Of a stretch of DNA of 22,047 nucleotides, positions 7,088 through 15,456 are shown in pieces (position 1 is the first letter of the stretch; every line of letters begins with the position of its first letter). The stretch comes from CAZRXG01 sp964603985 (GTDB lineage: Bacteria; Chloroflexota; Anaerolineae; Aggregatilineales; UBA3940): positions 1-22,047 of the forward strand of contig CAZRXG010000054.1 of assembly GCA_964603985.1 (NCBI GenBank), given 5' to 3'. The notes beneath the pieces are model-generated. The model was given only the letters and a program-made list of their open reading frames with translations, was not told the DNA's origin and did not search any database. A program made the translations under genes and the position numbers.

Positions 7088-7840
7088 GTGTTCCAGGTTC
7101 TTGAGAGGCATCAGACTGTTGAGACTGCTGGCAAGGCGCGTAGGAACAACGAGGGCCATCACAATGGGAGCCTGATCGAGCTACGCGACCTGGTCAAGAT
7201 TTACCGCACCCCGGCCGGTGATTTCCCCGGCCTCAGGGGCATCAACCTGCACGTGGGCACCGGCGAGTTCGTGGCCGTGGTCGGCAAGTCGGGCAGCGGC
7301 AAGACGACCATGATCAACATGCTGACCGGCATCGACCGGCCCACCTCCGGCCAGGTGATCGTCGAAGGCGTCGACATCCACGCGCTCAACGAGAGCCGGA
7401 TGTCGCAGTGGCGCGGGCGCAACCTGGGGGTGGTGTTCCAGTTCTTCCAGCTTCTGCCCACCCTGACCATCGCCGAGAACATCAAGCTGCCGATGGACCT
7501 GTGCGGCACCTACCCGATCAGAGAGCGCCACCAGCGGGCGCTGCACCTGCTTGAACTGGTCGACATCGCCGAGCACGCCGACAAGCTGCCCTCGGAGATC
7601 TCCGGCGGCCAGCAGCAGCGTGCGGCGATTGCGCGCGCGCTGGCCAACGATCCGCCCATCATCGCCGCCGACGAGCCGACCGGCAACCTGGACTTCAGGA
7701 CGGCCAACGCCATCATCGAGCTTTTCCAGACGCTGGTCGATCAGGGTAAGACTTTCCTGATGGTCACTCACGACAACGACCTGGCCGCCAGGGCGTCGCG
7801 CATCGTCGAGCTGGCCGACGGCGAGATCATCCGCAGCTAG
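7088..7840 (+). CDS. ABC transporter ATP-binding protein, MacB/LolD type
   Basis: A 250-residue ATPase that powers the permease encoded 29 nt downstream. Walker A GKSGSGKTT lies near residues 66-74, the Q-loop region is VVFQFFQLLP, the signature is SGGQQQR, Walker B with the catalytic Glu is IIAADEPTGNLD, and the switch His is in VTHDND. The DEPTGNLD form and the partner permease place it in the MacB/LolD/FtsE group, which drives mechanotransmission or lipid, lipoprotein or peptide export rather than classical import. The start is GTG, with GGGAGA 7 nt upstream. The first about 28 residues precede the core domain and resemble no known motif; a later start cannot be excluded. Confidence 0.9.
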   Translation: MFQVLERHQTVETAGKARRNNEGHHNGSLIELRDLVKIYRTPAGDFPGLRGINLHVGTGEFVAVVGKSGSGKTTMINMLTGIDRPTSGQVIVEGVDIHALNESRMSQWRGRNLGVVFQFFQLLPTLTIAENIKLPMDLCGTYPIRERHQRALHLLELVDIAEHADKLPSEISGGQQQRAAIARALANDPPIIAADEPTGNLDFRTANAIIELFQTLVDQGKTFLMVTHDNDLAARASRIVELADGEIIRS

Positions 7841-7869
7841 AAAATCCTTCGCCAACCGAGGAGCGAACA

Positions 7870-10287
7870 ATGCCACTGCCAACCCGCTGGATCAAAGTGC
7901 TGAAGGATATCCTGGGCAACAAGGTGCGCACCGTTCTGGTCATCCTTTCGATCACCATCGGCGTCTTCGCCGTCGGGATGACCACCAATGCCCGGCTCAT
8001 CATCCAGCGCGATCTGAACGAACCTTTCCGGGCGACCAACCCGGCCAGCACCACCCTGTACGTCACCCCCTTTGACGAAGCCCTGGTTCATGCCGTCGAG
8101 GACATGCGCGAGGTCGGCCAGGCCGAGGCCCGGCGGCTGGAGGTGGTCAAGGCTTACCGGGGCGGCGACGAGTGGGCCGACCTTGAGCTGACCGTCGTGC
8201 AGGACTACAGCAACGTGCGCATCAACCAGTTCACGCTTGAGGCCGGGCAGAGTGTCCCCGGTCTCCGGCAGATCGTGCTGGAGCGCCAGACCGCCGCGAT
8301 GCTGAATGTCTCCGTCGGCGACATGGTCACGGTCGAACTGCCGGATGAGGAGCGTAGCTACAATCTGGAAGTGGCGGGCGTCGTCCACGACATGCACAAG
8401 ATACCGCCCCAGTGGATTGAACAGGGGGCGGGCTACGTCTCAATGGAAACCCTGCGCTGGATGGGCGCGGGCGCGTACTACAACTCCCTGGATATCATCG
8501 TCGCCGAGAATCCCACTGACAAAGACCACATCCTGCACGTTGCCGGTCTGGTCCGTGATCGTGTGATCGAACCGTCGGGCTACAGCGTGGTCGGTGTCTG
8601 GTCATTCCGTGGCGAGCCGGGTGAGCACTACTTCAGCGGCGACGTTTCGGGCGTGCTGATCATCCTGATGGTGATGGGCGTGATGTGCATCCTGCTCGGT
8701 GCCGGGCTGGTGATCAACACCGTCTCGGCGCTGATCGCCCGCCAGGTGCAGCAGATCGGCATCATCCGCTCGGTGGGCGGGCTGCGCAAGCAGATCACGT
8801 CGATGTATCTTTCCAGCATCCTGGCGTTCAGCGTGTGTGCCTTGCTGATCGCCATCCCGCTGGGGCTTCTGGGGGCCGGGGCGATGGCGGTCGGGATCAG
8901 CGAGCAGCTTAACTTTGACGTGACGCGCGTCAACCTGCCATTCTCAGTTGCGCTGCTCCAGGTTGCAGTTGGCCTGCTGGTGCCGATTGGCGCGGCCATC
9001 GTCCCGATCATGTCCGGCACGCGCATCTCGGTCTACGATGCCATCTACCAGCACGGGAATATCACCGCCGTCAACAAAGGCGTCATCGAGGAGCTTCTGA
9101 AGAAGATCAAAGGGCTGTCCAGCCCCATCATCCTGGCCGTGCGCAACACCTTCCGGCGTAAGGCGCGCCTGGCGTTCACGCTGGCGACGCTCACGCTGGC
9201 CGGTGCGACCTTCATGGCCGCCTTCAGCACCCACCGGACGATGAAGGAGAAGATCGTTGGCATCGGGCGTTACTGGCTGTTTGACGTGGCGCTGAACGTG
9301 TCCGGCAGCGCCAGCAGGTACACGGTTGAGCGCGAAGCGCTGCGCGTGGAGGACGTGGTGATCGCCGAAGGCTGGTACCAGACCAGCGCCAGGGTCATCT
9401 TCCCCGACGGAAGCGAGTCCGAGGGGATCGAGGTGATGGCTGTGCCGTACGACTCGGCCACGCTTGATCCGCTGCTGCTGACCGGGCGCTGGCTCCAGGA
9501 GGGGGACACCGACGCCATCGTCGTCAACGACGACACGCGCGATGAGGTGCCCGGTCTCAAAGTGGGCAGCCAGGTCGTGCTGCGGGTTGATGGTCCGGGT
9601 CGCCAGGTAGACCGCCGCTACGAGGTCGTCGGAATCGTCTCGCGCCACCTCTACGGGGCACGCATCTACGCGCCCTACGAGTTTTTCACCAAGGTCAACG
9701 GCGCTCAGGGGCAGGCCAATCTGGTGCGTGTTCGCACCGACCCCGTCGCCCTGAAAGACGGCGTCTACCAGGCCGCGCTGGCGACGCGCCTGGAGCAGCA
9801 CTTCGAGGATGCCGGTCTGGGCAGCGGGAGCAGCGAGACCCAGTACGACGCGGTTGTCACCAACACCGGCAACTTCGACATTCTCCTGAGCGTCCTGCTG
9901 CTCATGTCTGCCCTGCTGGCGCTGGTGGGGGGCCTGGGGCTGGCCGGGACGATGAGCCTGAACGTGCTGGAACGCACCCGTGAGATCGGCGTGCTGCGTG
10001 CCGTCGGGGCCTCCAATGCCTCGGTGCGGAAGGTCGTGCTGTTCGAGGGGGTTTTCGTCGGGCTGATCAGCTGGGTATTGGGGGCCATCGTCGGGGTGCC
10101 CTTCGGCTACGTGCTCTCCGGATTCGTCAGCGCGGCAACACTGCGGGCGAAGGCCGAATTCCTGTTTTCAGCCCCCGGCATGTGGCTGTGGCTGGCGCTT
10201 GTCCTGGTGATTGCTGCCGTGGCGAGCCTGGCCCCGGCTCAGCGCGCCTCCCGGCTCACCGTGCGCGAGGTGCTGGCCTACGAGTAA
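7870..10287 (+). CDS. ABC transporter permease with two FtsX/MacB halves
   Basis: An 805-residue membrane protein with duplicated FtsX architecture. The first half has a membrane segment at about 20-38, a long extracytoplasmic domain, then three segments near 261-288, 315-342 and 357-382. The second half repeats this with segments near 433-455, 671-698, 723-752 and 771-793. The REIGVLRAVGAS block after the sixth segment is typical of FtsX-type permeases, and RQVQQIGIIRSVGG is its counterpart in the first half. GAGGAG precedes the ATG. It forms a transporter with the upstream ATPase; the substrate is unknown. No membrane-fusion (MacA-like) partner is present, consistent with a Gram-positive-like or monoderm arrangement. 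Confidence 0.9.
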   Translation: MPLPTRWIKVLKDILGNKVRTVLVILSITIGVFAVGMTTNARLIIQRDLNEPFRATNPASTTLYVTPFDEALVHAVEDMREVGQAEARRLEVVKAYRGGDEWADLELTVVQDYSNVRINQFTLEAGQSVPGLRQIVLERQTAAMLNVSVGDMVTVELPDEERSYNLEVAGVVHDMHKIPPQWIEQGAGYVSMETLRWMGAGAYYNSLDIIVAENPTDKDHILHVAGLVRDRVIEPSGYSVVGVWSFRGEPGEHYFSGDVSGVLIILMVMGVMCILLGAGLVINTVSALIARQVQQIGIIRSVGGLRKQITSMYLSSILAFSVCALLIAIPLGLLGAGAMAVGISEQLNFDVTRVNLPFSVALLQVAVGLLVPIGAAIVPIMSGTRISVYDAIYQHGNITAVNKGVIEELLKKIKGLSSPIILAVRNTFRRKARLAFTLATLTLAGATFMAAFSTHRTMKEKIVGIGRYWLFDVALNVSGSASRYTVEREALRVEDVVIAEGWYQTSARVIFPDGSESEGIEVMAVPYDSATLDPLLLTGRWLQEGDTDAIVVNDDTRDEVPGLKVGSQVVLRVDGPGRQVDRRYEVVGIVSRHLYGARIYAPYEFFTKVNGAQGQANLVRVRTDPVALKDGVYQAALATRLEQHFEDAGLGSGSSETQYDAVVTNTGNFDILLSVLLLMSALLALVGGLGLAGTMSLNVLERTREIGVLRAVGASNASVRKVVLFEGVFVGLISWVLGAIVGVPFGYVLSGFVSAATLRAKAEFLFSAPGMWLWLALVLVIAAVASLAPAQRASRLTVREVLAYE

Positions 10288-10290
10288 GGC

Positions 10291-10329
10291 CGGTCGCTTG
10301 TGCGGAGGCCCGACCGCCGCGTCATTTTC
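10291..10329 (+). terminator. Possible terminator of the ABC operon
   Basis: CGGTCG (10291-10296) and CGACCG (10311-10316) can pair around a 14-nt loop, with a short ATTTT run at 10324-10328. The stem is short, so this is a weak call. Confidence 0.35.
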
Positions 10330-10362
10330 CGTTGATAAGCCGGGACCTGCTCTCGCCCCGAA

Positions 10363-10398
10363 TCAAAACAGGGCCACATCTCCGTGATGCGGCCCTGT
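10363..10398 (-). terminator. Rho-independent terminator of rpoB
   Basis: ACAGGGCC (10368-10375) pairs with GGCCCTGT (10391-10398), extended by CATC/GATG after one mismatch, with a 5-nt loop. On the minus strand TTTTGAT follows (10368-10362). It lies 18 nt after the rpoB stop codon, so rpoB transcription probably ends here. Confidence 0.8.
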
Positions 10399-10416
10399 GC
10401 ACTTATCTGCGCCCGG

Positions 10417-13400
10417 TTACTTTCGGGTCGCCTGTTTGAAGCGCTCCGGGTCGGCCAGACCGATCAGCCCGATGTCGAGCTTGGGCTGGCGGGCTTTCTC
10501 CTCTTCCTTGCCGAAGCGGATGATCTCGCCGGTGTCGGTGATGGCTTCCACGGCCAGCCCGAGGCTCTGCAGCTCCTTGACCAGCACGCGGAAGCTGGCC
10601 GGGATGCCCGGCTCCTCGATTGGCTCGCCCTTGACGATGGACTCGTAGGTGCGGACGCGCCCCTGCACGTCGTCGCTCTTGACGGTCAGCATCTCCTGAA
10701 GCGTGTGTGCCGCGCCGTATGCCTCCAGCGCCCACACCTCCATCTCGCCGAAGCGCTGTCCGCCGAACTGTGCCTTGCCGCCCAACGGCTGCTGCGTGAC
10801 GAGCGAGTACGGGCCGGTCGAGCGGGCGTGCACCTTGTCCTCGACCAGGTGGGAGAGCTTCAGCATGTGGATCATGCCGACCGTCACCGGCCGGTCAAAG
10901 GGCCGTCCGGTGCGCCCATCGTAGAGAACCTGCTTGCCGAGTGGGGGCATTGGCCTGCTGATCTCAAGCTGTGCCCGGTCCGCCATTGCGTACAGGTCCG
11001 CCAGCTCGGTCTCGCGCGGGACATCGTAGCTGTGTTTGATCAGCCACAGCCGCAGGCAGGCGGCGATGGCTCCCTCGTCGACCTCCCGGCGCATGTGCGG
11101 CGGGTGGGGGTCGTCTTCGAAGGCCAGCAGGTTGTCGGGGTCGTATTCGTGTTCGCGCAGCCATTCGCGCAGCACGGCTCGCCGTGCGTAGACCTCGTCG
11201 TGCAGCAGCAGGTCGCGGTCGTACCGCCCGTCCTGCCCCAGCCACGCCTCGATGTATATCAGGCGCACCTCGTTGTCGTCCTCGATGTTGTCCGGGTCGT
11301 AACCGTACTCTTCGAGCCATTTCCACGCGTCGTCCGTCACCTGACGCCACGCCTCGTCGATCATCCAGGCGCGGGCCAGCTCGGCCTCGATCTCGTGCTC
11401 TTGAGCCCCGTCGAAAACCGGCGTGATGGCCCGGAAGCCCAGGCGGCTGGCTGCCCAGCCGAGGTGGGTCTCCAGGATCTGGCCGATGTTCATACGGCCC
11501 GGCACGCCCAGCGGGTTGAGGATGATGTCAATCGGCGTGCCGTCGGGCAGGAAGGGCATATCCTCAATCGGGACGACCTTCGAGATAACGCCCTTATTCC
11601 CGTGGCGACCGGCCATCTTGTCACCCTCGGTCAGCTTGCGGCGCTGTGCCACGCTGACGCGCACCATCTGCTCGACACCGGCTGGCAGGTCGCGGTGCTC
11701 TTCGCGGTTGAAGACGCGCACGTCGACCACCTTGCCGCGTTCGCCGTGCGGCAGGCGCAGCGAGCTGTCCCTTACCTCGCGGGCCTTCTCGCCAAAGATG
11801 GCGCGCAGGAGCTTCTCCTCCGGGCTAAGCTCCTTCTCGCCTTTGGGCGTGATCTTGCCGACCAGAATGGTGTTGGGGCTGACTTCAGCGCCGACGCGGA
11901 TGATACCGCGCTCGTCGAGGTCTTTGAGCGCGTCTTCGCCCACGTTGGGGATGTCGTAGGTGATCTCCTCCGATCCCAGCTTGGTGTCCCGCGCTTCCAC
12001 CTCGTGCTTCTCAATGTGGATGCTGGTGAATTTGTCCTGGCGGACCAGGCGCTCTGAGATCAGGATGGCGTCCTCGAAGTTCCCCCCCTCCCACGAGAGG
12101 AAGGCGCACAGCACGTCGTGGCCCAGGGCGAGTTCGCCGTTGCAGGTTGACGAGCTGTCGGCGACCACATCCCCCTTCCTGAGCAACTGCCCCTTGGTCA
12201 CGGTCGGGTGCTGGTCGATGCAGGTGCTCTGGTTGGAGCGCTCGTACTTGCGCAGGCGGTACATGTGCTCTTCTCCGCCCGTGCTGCGCACAACGACCCG
12301 CTCGCCGGTGACGCTCATCACTTCGCCGTCCTCGTCGGCGATAATAACCTGACCGGAGTCGCGGGCGGCTATCTGCTCCATGCCGGTGCTGACGATTGGG
12401 ACATCCGGGTTGAGCAGCGGGACGGCCTGGCGCTGCATATTGGACCCCATCAAGGCGCGGTTGGCGTCGTCGTGCTCCAGGAAGGGGATCAGGGCCGCGC
12501 TGATGCCGACGATCTGGCGGGGGGCCACGTCGATGTAGTCCACATGCCTGGATGCGACGAACTTGAAGCGCTGGCTCTCACGCGCCGATACCCGCTCACG
12601 GACGAAGTTGCCGTAGTCGTCCAGGCGTGCGTTGGCCTGGGCGATGGTGTAGCGATCCTCCTCGTCGGCGGAGAGGTACTGAATCTCCTGCGTGACGAAG
12701 GGGGCAATTTCAATCGCCTCGACTTTCAGCTTGGAGAGCTTCTTGTGCAGGTCTTCGTCCACGAACTGGCCTGCCTCGGCGATCTTCTTTTTGCCGTCTG
12801 AGACATCCTCTCGCAGGACGCGGTGCAGCAGCCTCGGGTCGTCGGGTGCGAGGGCCTTCAACACGCGGCGGTAAGGCGTCTCGATGAAGCCGTACTCGTT
12901 CACCTTGGCGTACGTCGCCAGACGCCCGATCAGGCCGATGTTGGGGCCTTCCGGCGTCTCGATGGGGCAGATCCGCCCGTAGTGGCTGTGATGGACATCG
13001 CGCACGTCAAAGCCCGCCCGCTCACGCCGCAGGCCGCCCGGCCCCAGCGCCGACAGCGTGCGCTTATGGGTGAGTTCGGCCAGCGGGTTGGTCTGGTCCA
13101 TGAACTGTGACAACTGCGACGAACCGAAGAATTCGCGGATGGCCGTCACGATGGGGCGGATGTTGATCAGTGTGATCGGCGTCAGGCCCTCGCTCTCGCG
13201 GATCGACATGCGCTCGCGTACGATGCGCTCGGTGCGGCGCAGCCCGACGCGCAGCTTGTTCTGGATCAACTCGCCGACCGTCTTCACGCGGCGGTTGCCC
13301 AGGTGGTCGATGTCGTCCGGGTCGGCCAGGCCGTTGTTGATCATGATCATGCGCTCAATCAGCTTGGCGATGTCGAGCTTGGAGACCGTGCGGTGAGAGC

Positions 13401-14352
13401 GCATGATCTGGGCGTCGAGGTTGAGCCGCTGGTTGAGTTTATACCGCCCGACTCGCTCCAGATCGTAGCGGCGCTGGTCGAAAAGCTGCCCGATCAGGTA
13501 TTCCTTGGCATTGTCCAGGGTAGGGGGGTCGCCGGGGCGCATGCGCTTGTAGAACTCGATCAGCGCTGCCTTGGCGTAGGACTCGTCGCCCTTCAGATCC
13601 CAGGCCGGTTCCTGTTTAAGCGTGCCCTCGATGAACTGGTGATCGGGGTTGTTGTCAACCTCGGCGAAGAGGGCCAGCAGCTCTTCGTTTGTGCCTTCCT
13701 GGAGTGGGGACAGGTCGTCCAGGCCGTCGGAGACGGCGGCCAGCGCGCGCAGCAGAATCGTGACCGGGATGGTGCGCTTGCGGTTGAACTTGATGGTCAG
13801 GTAGTCGCTGCGGCGAGTCTCGAACTCCATCCACGCGCCCCGATCCGGGATCAGCTTGGCGGTCGCCAGTGTGCGCCCGGTTGTCGGGTCCTTGTCGGCG
13901 TCGAAGTAGACGCCCGGCGACCGGATGAGCTGGCTGACTACCACGCGCTCGGTCCCGTTGATGATGAAGGTGCCCTGGTTGGTCATCAACGGGAAGTCGC
14001 CCAGGAAGATGTCCGACGTGAGGACCTCGCCCGTCTCGGTGTTGACCAGCGCCACCTTCACGTACAGCGGTGAGGCGAAGGTGATGTCGCGCTCAAGGCA
14101 TTCCTCTTCGTTGTACTTGGGGTCGCCAAACCAGTACTTTAGCTCGAACTCGCGCGCTTCGTCGCCGTAGCTGGGGAAATACAGTTTGAGTGTGCCGTTG
14201 AAGCTCTCAATGGGCGAGATCTCGTTGAATAATTCCGCTAACCCCTCGTCCTTGAACCAATCAAACGACTCTAACTGAACCTCGATCAGCGTCGGCAGGC
14301 TGTGAACGTCGATTATTCGTGCGTAAGATTTCCGACCTAATTCATGGGGCAT
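10417..14352 (-). CDS. rpoB: DNA-directed RNA polymerase subunit beta
   Basis: The 1311-residue catalytic beta subunit. Canonical blocks include the rifampicin region FFGSSQLSQFMDQTNPLAE near residue 408, THKRTLSALGPGGL after it, CPIETPEGPNIGLI, KMAGRHGNKGVISK, YDGRTGRPFDRPVTVG at 1144 and KAQFGGQRFGEMEVWALEAY. The Asp, His and Ser residues commonly mutated in rifampicin resistance are present in sensitive form; QTNPL replaces the more usual QNNPL. Between PVFDGA (to 983) and Y1144 there are 160 residues where E. coli has about 22, described as a separate feature. The ATG at 14352 has GAGGAGA 6 nt upstream. The gene has its own promoter and terminator; rpoC and rplL are not adjacent, unlike the usual beta operon. 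Confidence 0.98.
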   Translation of the reverse strand: MPHELGRKSYARIIDVHSLPTLIEVQLESFDWFKDEGLAELFNEISPIESFNGTLKLYFPSYGDEAREFELKYWFGDPKYNEEECLERDITFASPLYVKVALVNTETGEVLTSDIFLGDFPLMTNQGTFIINGTERVVVSQLIRSPGVYFDADKDPTTGRTLATAKLIPDRGAWMEFETRRSDYLTIKFNRKRTIPVTILLRALAAVSDGLDDLSPLQEGTNEELLALFAEVDNNPDHQFIEGTLKQEPAWDLKGDESYAKAALIEFYKRMRPGDPPTLDNAKEYLIGQLFDQRRYDLERVGRYKLNQRLNLDAQIMRSHRTVSKLDIAKLIERMIMINNGLADPDDIDHLGNRRVKTVGELIQNKLRVGLRRTERIVRERMSIRESEGLTPITLINIRPIVTAIREFFGSSQLSQFMDQTNPLAELTHKRTLSALGPGGLRRERAGFDVRDVHHSHYGRICPIETPEGPNIGLIGRLATYAKVNEYGFIETPYRRVLKALAPDDPRLLHRVLREDVSDGKKKIAEAGQFVDEDLHKKLSKLKVEAIEIAPFVTQEIQYLSADEEDRYTIAQANARLDDYGNFVRERVSARESQRFKFVASRHVDYIDVAPRQIVGISAALIPFLEHDDANRALMGSNMQRQAVPLLNPDVPIVSTGMEQIAARDSGQVIIADEDGEVMSVTGERVVVRSTGGEEHMYRLRKYERSNQSTCIDQHPTVTKGQLLRKGDVVADSSSTCNGELALGHDVLCAFLSWEGGNFEDAILISERLVRQDKFTSIHIEKHEVEARDTKLGSEEITYDIPNVGEDALKDLDERGIIRVGAEVSPNTILVGKITPKGEKELSPEEKLLRAIFGEKAREVRDSSLRLPHGERGKVVDVRVFNREEHRDLPAGVEQMVRVSVAQRRKLTEGDKMAGRHGNKGVISKVVPIEDMPFLPDGTPIDIILNPLGVPGRMNIGQILETHLGWAASRLGFRAITPVFDGAQEHEIEAELARAWMIDEAWRQVTDDAWKWLEEYGYDPDNIEDDNEVRLIYIEAWLGQDGRYDRDLLLHDEVYARRAVLREWLREHEYDPDNLLAFEDDPHPPHMRREVDEGAIAACLRLWLIKHSYDVPRETELADLYAMADRAQLEISRPMPPLGKQVLYDGRTGRPFDRPVTVGMIHMLKLSHLVEDKVHARSTGPYSLVTQQPLGGKAQFGGQRFGEMEVWALEAYGAAHTLQEMLTVKSDDVQGRVRTYESIVKGEPIEEPGIPASFRVLVKELQSLGLAVEAITDTGEIIRFGKEEEKARQPKLDIGLIGLADPERFKQATRK
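10924..11403 (-). other. RpoB insertion with four W-L...Y-D repeats
   Basis: Residues 984-1143 of RpoB. Four units each end in WL-x(4/5)-YD: WLEEYGYDPDN (W1012), WLGQDGRYDRD (W1037), WLREHEYDPDN (W1064) and WLIKHSYDVPR (W1103). The YD pairs fall at 1018, 1044, 1070 and 1109, so the first three are exactly 26 residues apart. Each is preceded by a likely amphipathic helix. The segment is acidic and tryptophan-rich. It replaces a linker of about 22 residues in E. coli RpoB. Function is unknown. Confidence 0.85.
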
Positions 14353-14387
14353 TTATTATCTCCTCATAGCGCACGAAAAATGTTACA

Positions 14388-14440
14388 GGCAACACAAAAC
14401 AAGGTACCGTTTATTGTGGCCCTTGCAACGTTGTGTTGCC
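14388..14440 (-). promoter_or_regulatory. Hairpin in the rpoB 5' leader
   Basis: GGCAACACAA (14388-14397) is perfectly complementary to TTGTGTTGCC (14431-14440), 10 bp. After an internal loop CAAGG/CCTTG (14400-14404 and 14421-14425) adds 5 bp, leaving a 16-nt loop. It lies between the rpoB promoter and start codon, ending 36 nt before the ATG. A leader control element is inferred. Confidence 0.5.
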
Positions 14441-14498
14441 TTGTGAAGCTAACAATTTTTTATGCAAGTTTTCTTGCCGACTTGCCTCGCGAATCCAT

Positions 14499-14527
14499 AT
14501 TATATCAGAAGATCGCGACGGAATCAA
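14499..14527 (-). promoter_or_regulatory. rpoB promoter with extended -10
   Basis: On the minus strand TTGATT (14527-14522) is a -35 with 4 of 6 consensus matches. It is separated by 17 bp from a perfect TATAAT (14504-14499), which is preceded by TGA, giving an extended -10. Transcription would start near 14492, leaving a leader of about 140 nt. The 14353-14703 gap holds this leader plus the divergent exporter promoter; GC-rich small dyads at 14585-14597 and 14612-14626 separate them. Confidence 0.8.
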
Positions 14528-14638
14528 TAGCTTTTTCGAGCGCAAGTTTAGCACGCAACTGCCAAAGGCGCTACCTCACCGCTCGCCGCGCTGCGGCAGG
14601 GGGAGAGCACGCCCTCAGGCTGAGGGAACGTCGCGTGG

Positions 14639-14666
14639 TTGCAATGCCCGTGAGTTCGGGTATAGT
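14639..14666 (+). promoter_or_regulatory. Probable promoter of the LysE-type exporter gene
   Basis: TTGCAA (14639-14644, 4 of 6 matches) and TATAGT (14661-14666, 5 of 6) are separated by 16 bp. Transcription would start near 14673, supporting the ATG at 14704 over in-frame upstream codons. Confidence 0.6.
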
Positions 14667-14703
14667 GCTGTATCACCCACGACGAGGGAGGGGAAGCGAG
14701 ATA

Positions 14704-15333
14704 ATGGATCTCACGACTGTGCTCAAAGGACTGGCGCTCGGCTTCTTGATAGCTGCACCGGTCGGCCCGATAGGTGTGTTGTGCATCCGCCGCACGCTGT
14801 CCGATGGGCGTCTGGCCGGGCTTGTATCCGGCCTGGGCGCGGCGACGGCCGACGCCTTTTACGGCACGGTCGCCGGGTTCGGGTTGACGGCCGTCTCGGC
14901 GGTCCTGGTCGAGCAGCACTTCTGGTTGGAGATCGTCGGGGGGGCCTTTCTCTGCTACCTGGGGGTAAGGACCCTCCTGAGCAAGCCCGCCGAAGAGGCC
15001 GCGCAGGCAACCGGGCGGCGGGGGTTGGTCGGGGCCTACCTGTCAACCTTCCTCCTGACGCTCACCAACCCGATGACCATCCTGTCGTTTGTTGCCATCT
15101 TTGCCGGTATGGGGATCGCCAGCACGGGGGGCGACTACGGGGCTGCGCTCTCGCTCGTGGTGGGCGTTTTTCTCGGCTCCGCCCTGTGGTGGCTGACCCT
15201 GAGCGGCGGGGTGGGTTTCCTGAGGAATGTTTTTAGCTCCCCGACCGGCCTGCGCTGGATCAACCGCGTGTCGGGCCTCATCATCACCGGGTTTGGCGTC
15301 TACGCACTGCTGACCGCGTGGGGACTTGTGTGA
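14704..15333 (+). CDS. LysE/RhtB-family amino-acid exporter
   Basis: A 209-residue membrane protein, the usual length for this family. The N-terminal segment has the conserved GFLIAAPVGPIGVLCIRRTL block with the G-x3-A-x-P-G-P-like motif. About six hydrophobic segments follow, including one ending in TNPMTILSFVAIFAGMG, where the NP pair is a family feature. Such proteins export amino acids or related small molecules; the substrate is not readable. A purine-rich GAGGGAGGGG ribosome binding site lies about 10 nt before the ATG. The gene is divergent from rpoB and probably transcribed alone; the next gene has its own promoter. Confidence 0.87.
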   Translation: MDLTTVLKGLALGFLIAAPVGPIGVLCIRRTLSDGRLAGLVSGLGAATADAFYGTVAGFGLTAVSAVLVEQHFWLEIVGGAFLCYLGVRTLLSKPAEEAAQATGRRGLVGAYLSTFLLTLTNPMTILSFVAIFAGMGIASTGGDYGAALSLVVGVFLGSALWWLTLSGGVGFLRNVFSSPTGLRWINRVSGLIITGFGVYALLTAWGLV

Positions 15334-15392
15334 TCGGCGCATTGACCCCGGTCGGTTATCGGGCAAAACCCGCGCTTGCAGGGGGATTGCCA

Positions 15393-15421
15393 TTTACGAG
15401 TCGCCGGGTGCCTGTTATACT
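15393..15421 (+). promoter_or_regulatory. Promoter of the zinc-ribbon protein gene
   Basis: TTTACG (15393-15398, 4 of 6) is followed after 17 bp by TATACT (15416-15421), preceded by TGT to form an extended -10. Transcription would start near 15428, 29 nt before the ATG. Confidence 0.65.
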
Positions 15422-15456
15422 GGCAGCGCTTTAGCCGCTTGGCAAAGGAGTGCACG

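Noticed and set aside
10384..14073. Long plus-strand open frames opposite rpoB (for example 10384-12057 and 13303-14073)
   Set aside because: They are antisense shadows of a canonical RpoB, with no domain, no convincing ribosome binding site and no promoter.
14344..14703. Longer exporter reading frame beginning at 14344
   Set aside because: It would run through the rpoB leader and promoter; family similarity starts at ATG 14704, which has its own promoter and ribosome binding site.
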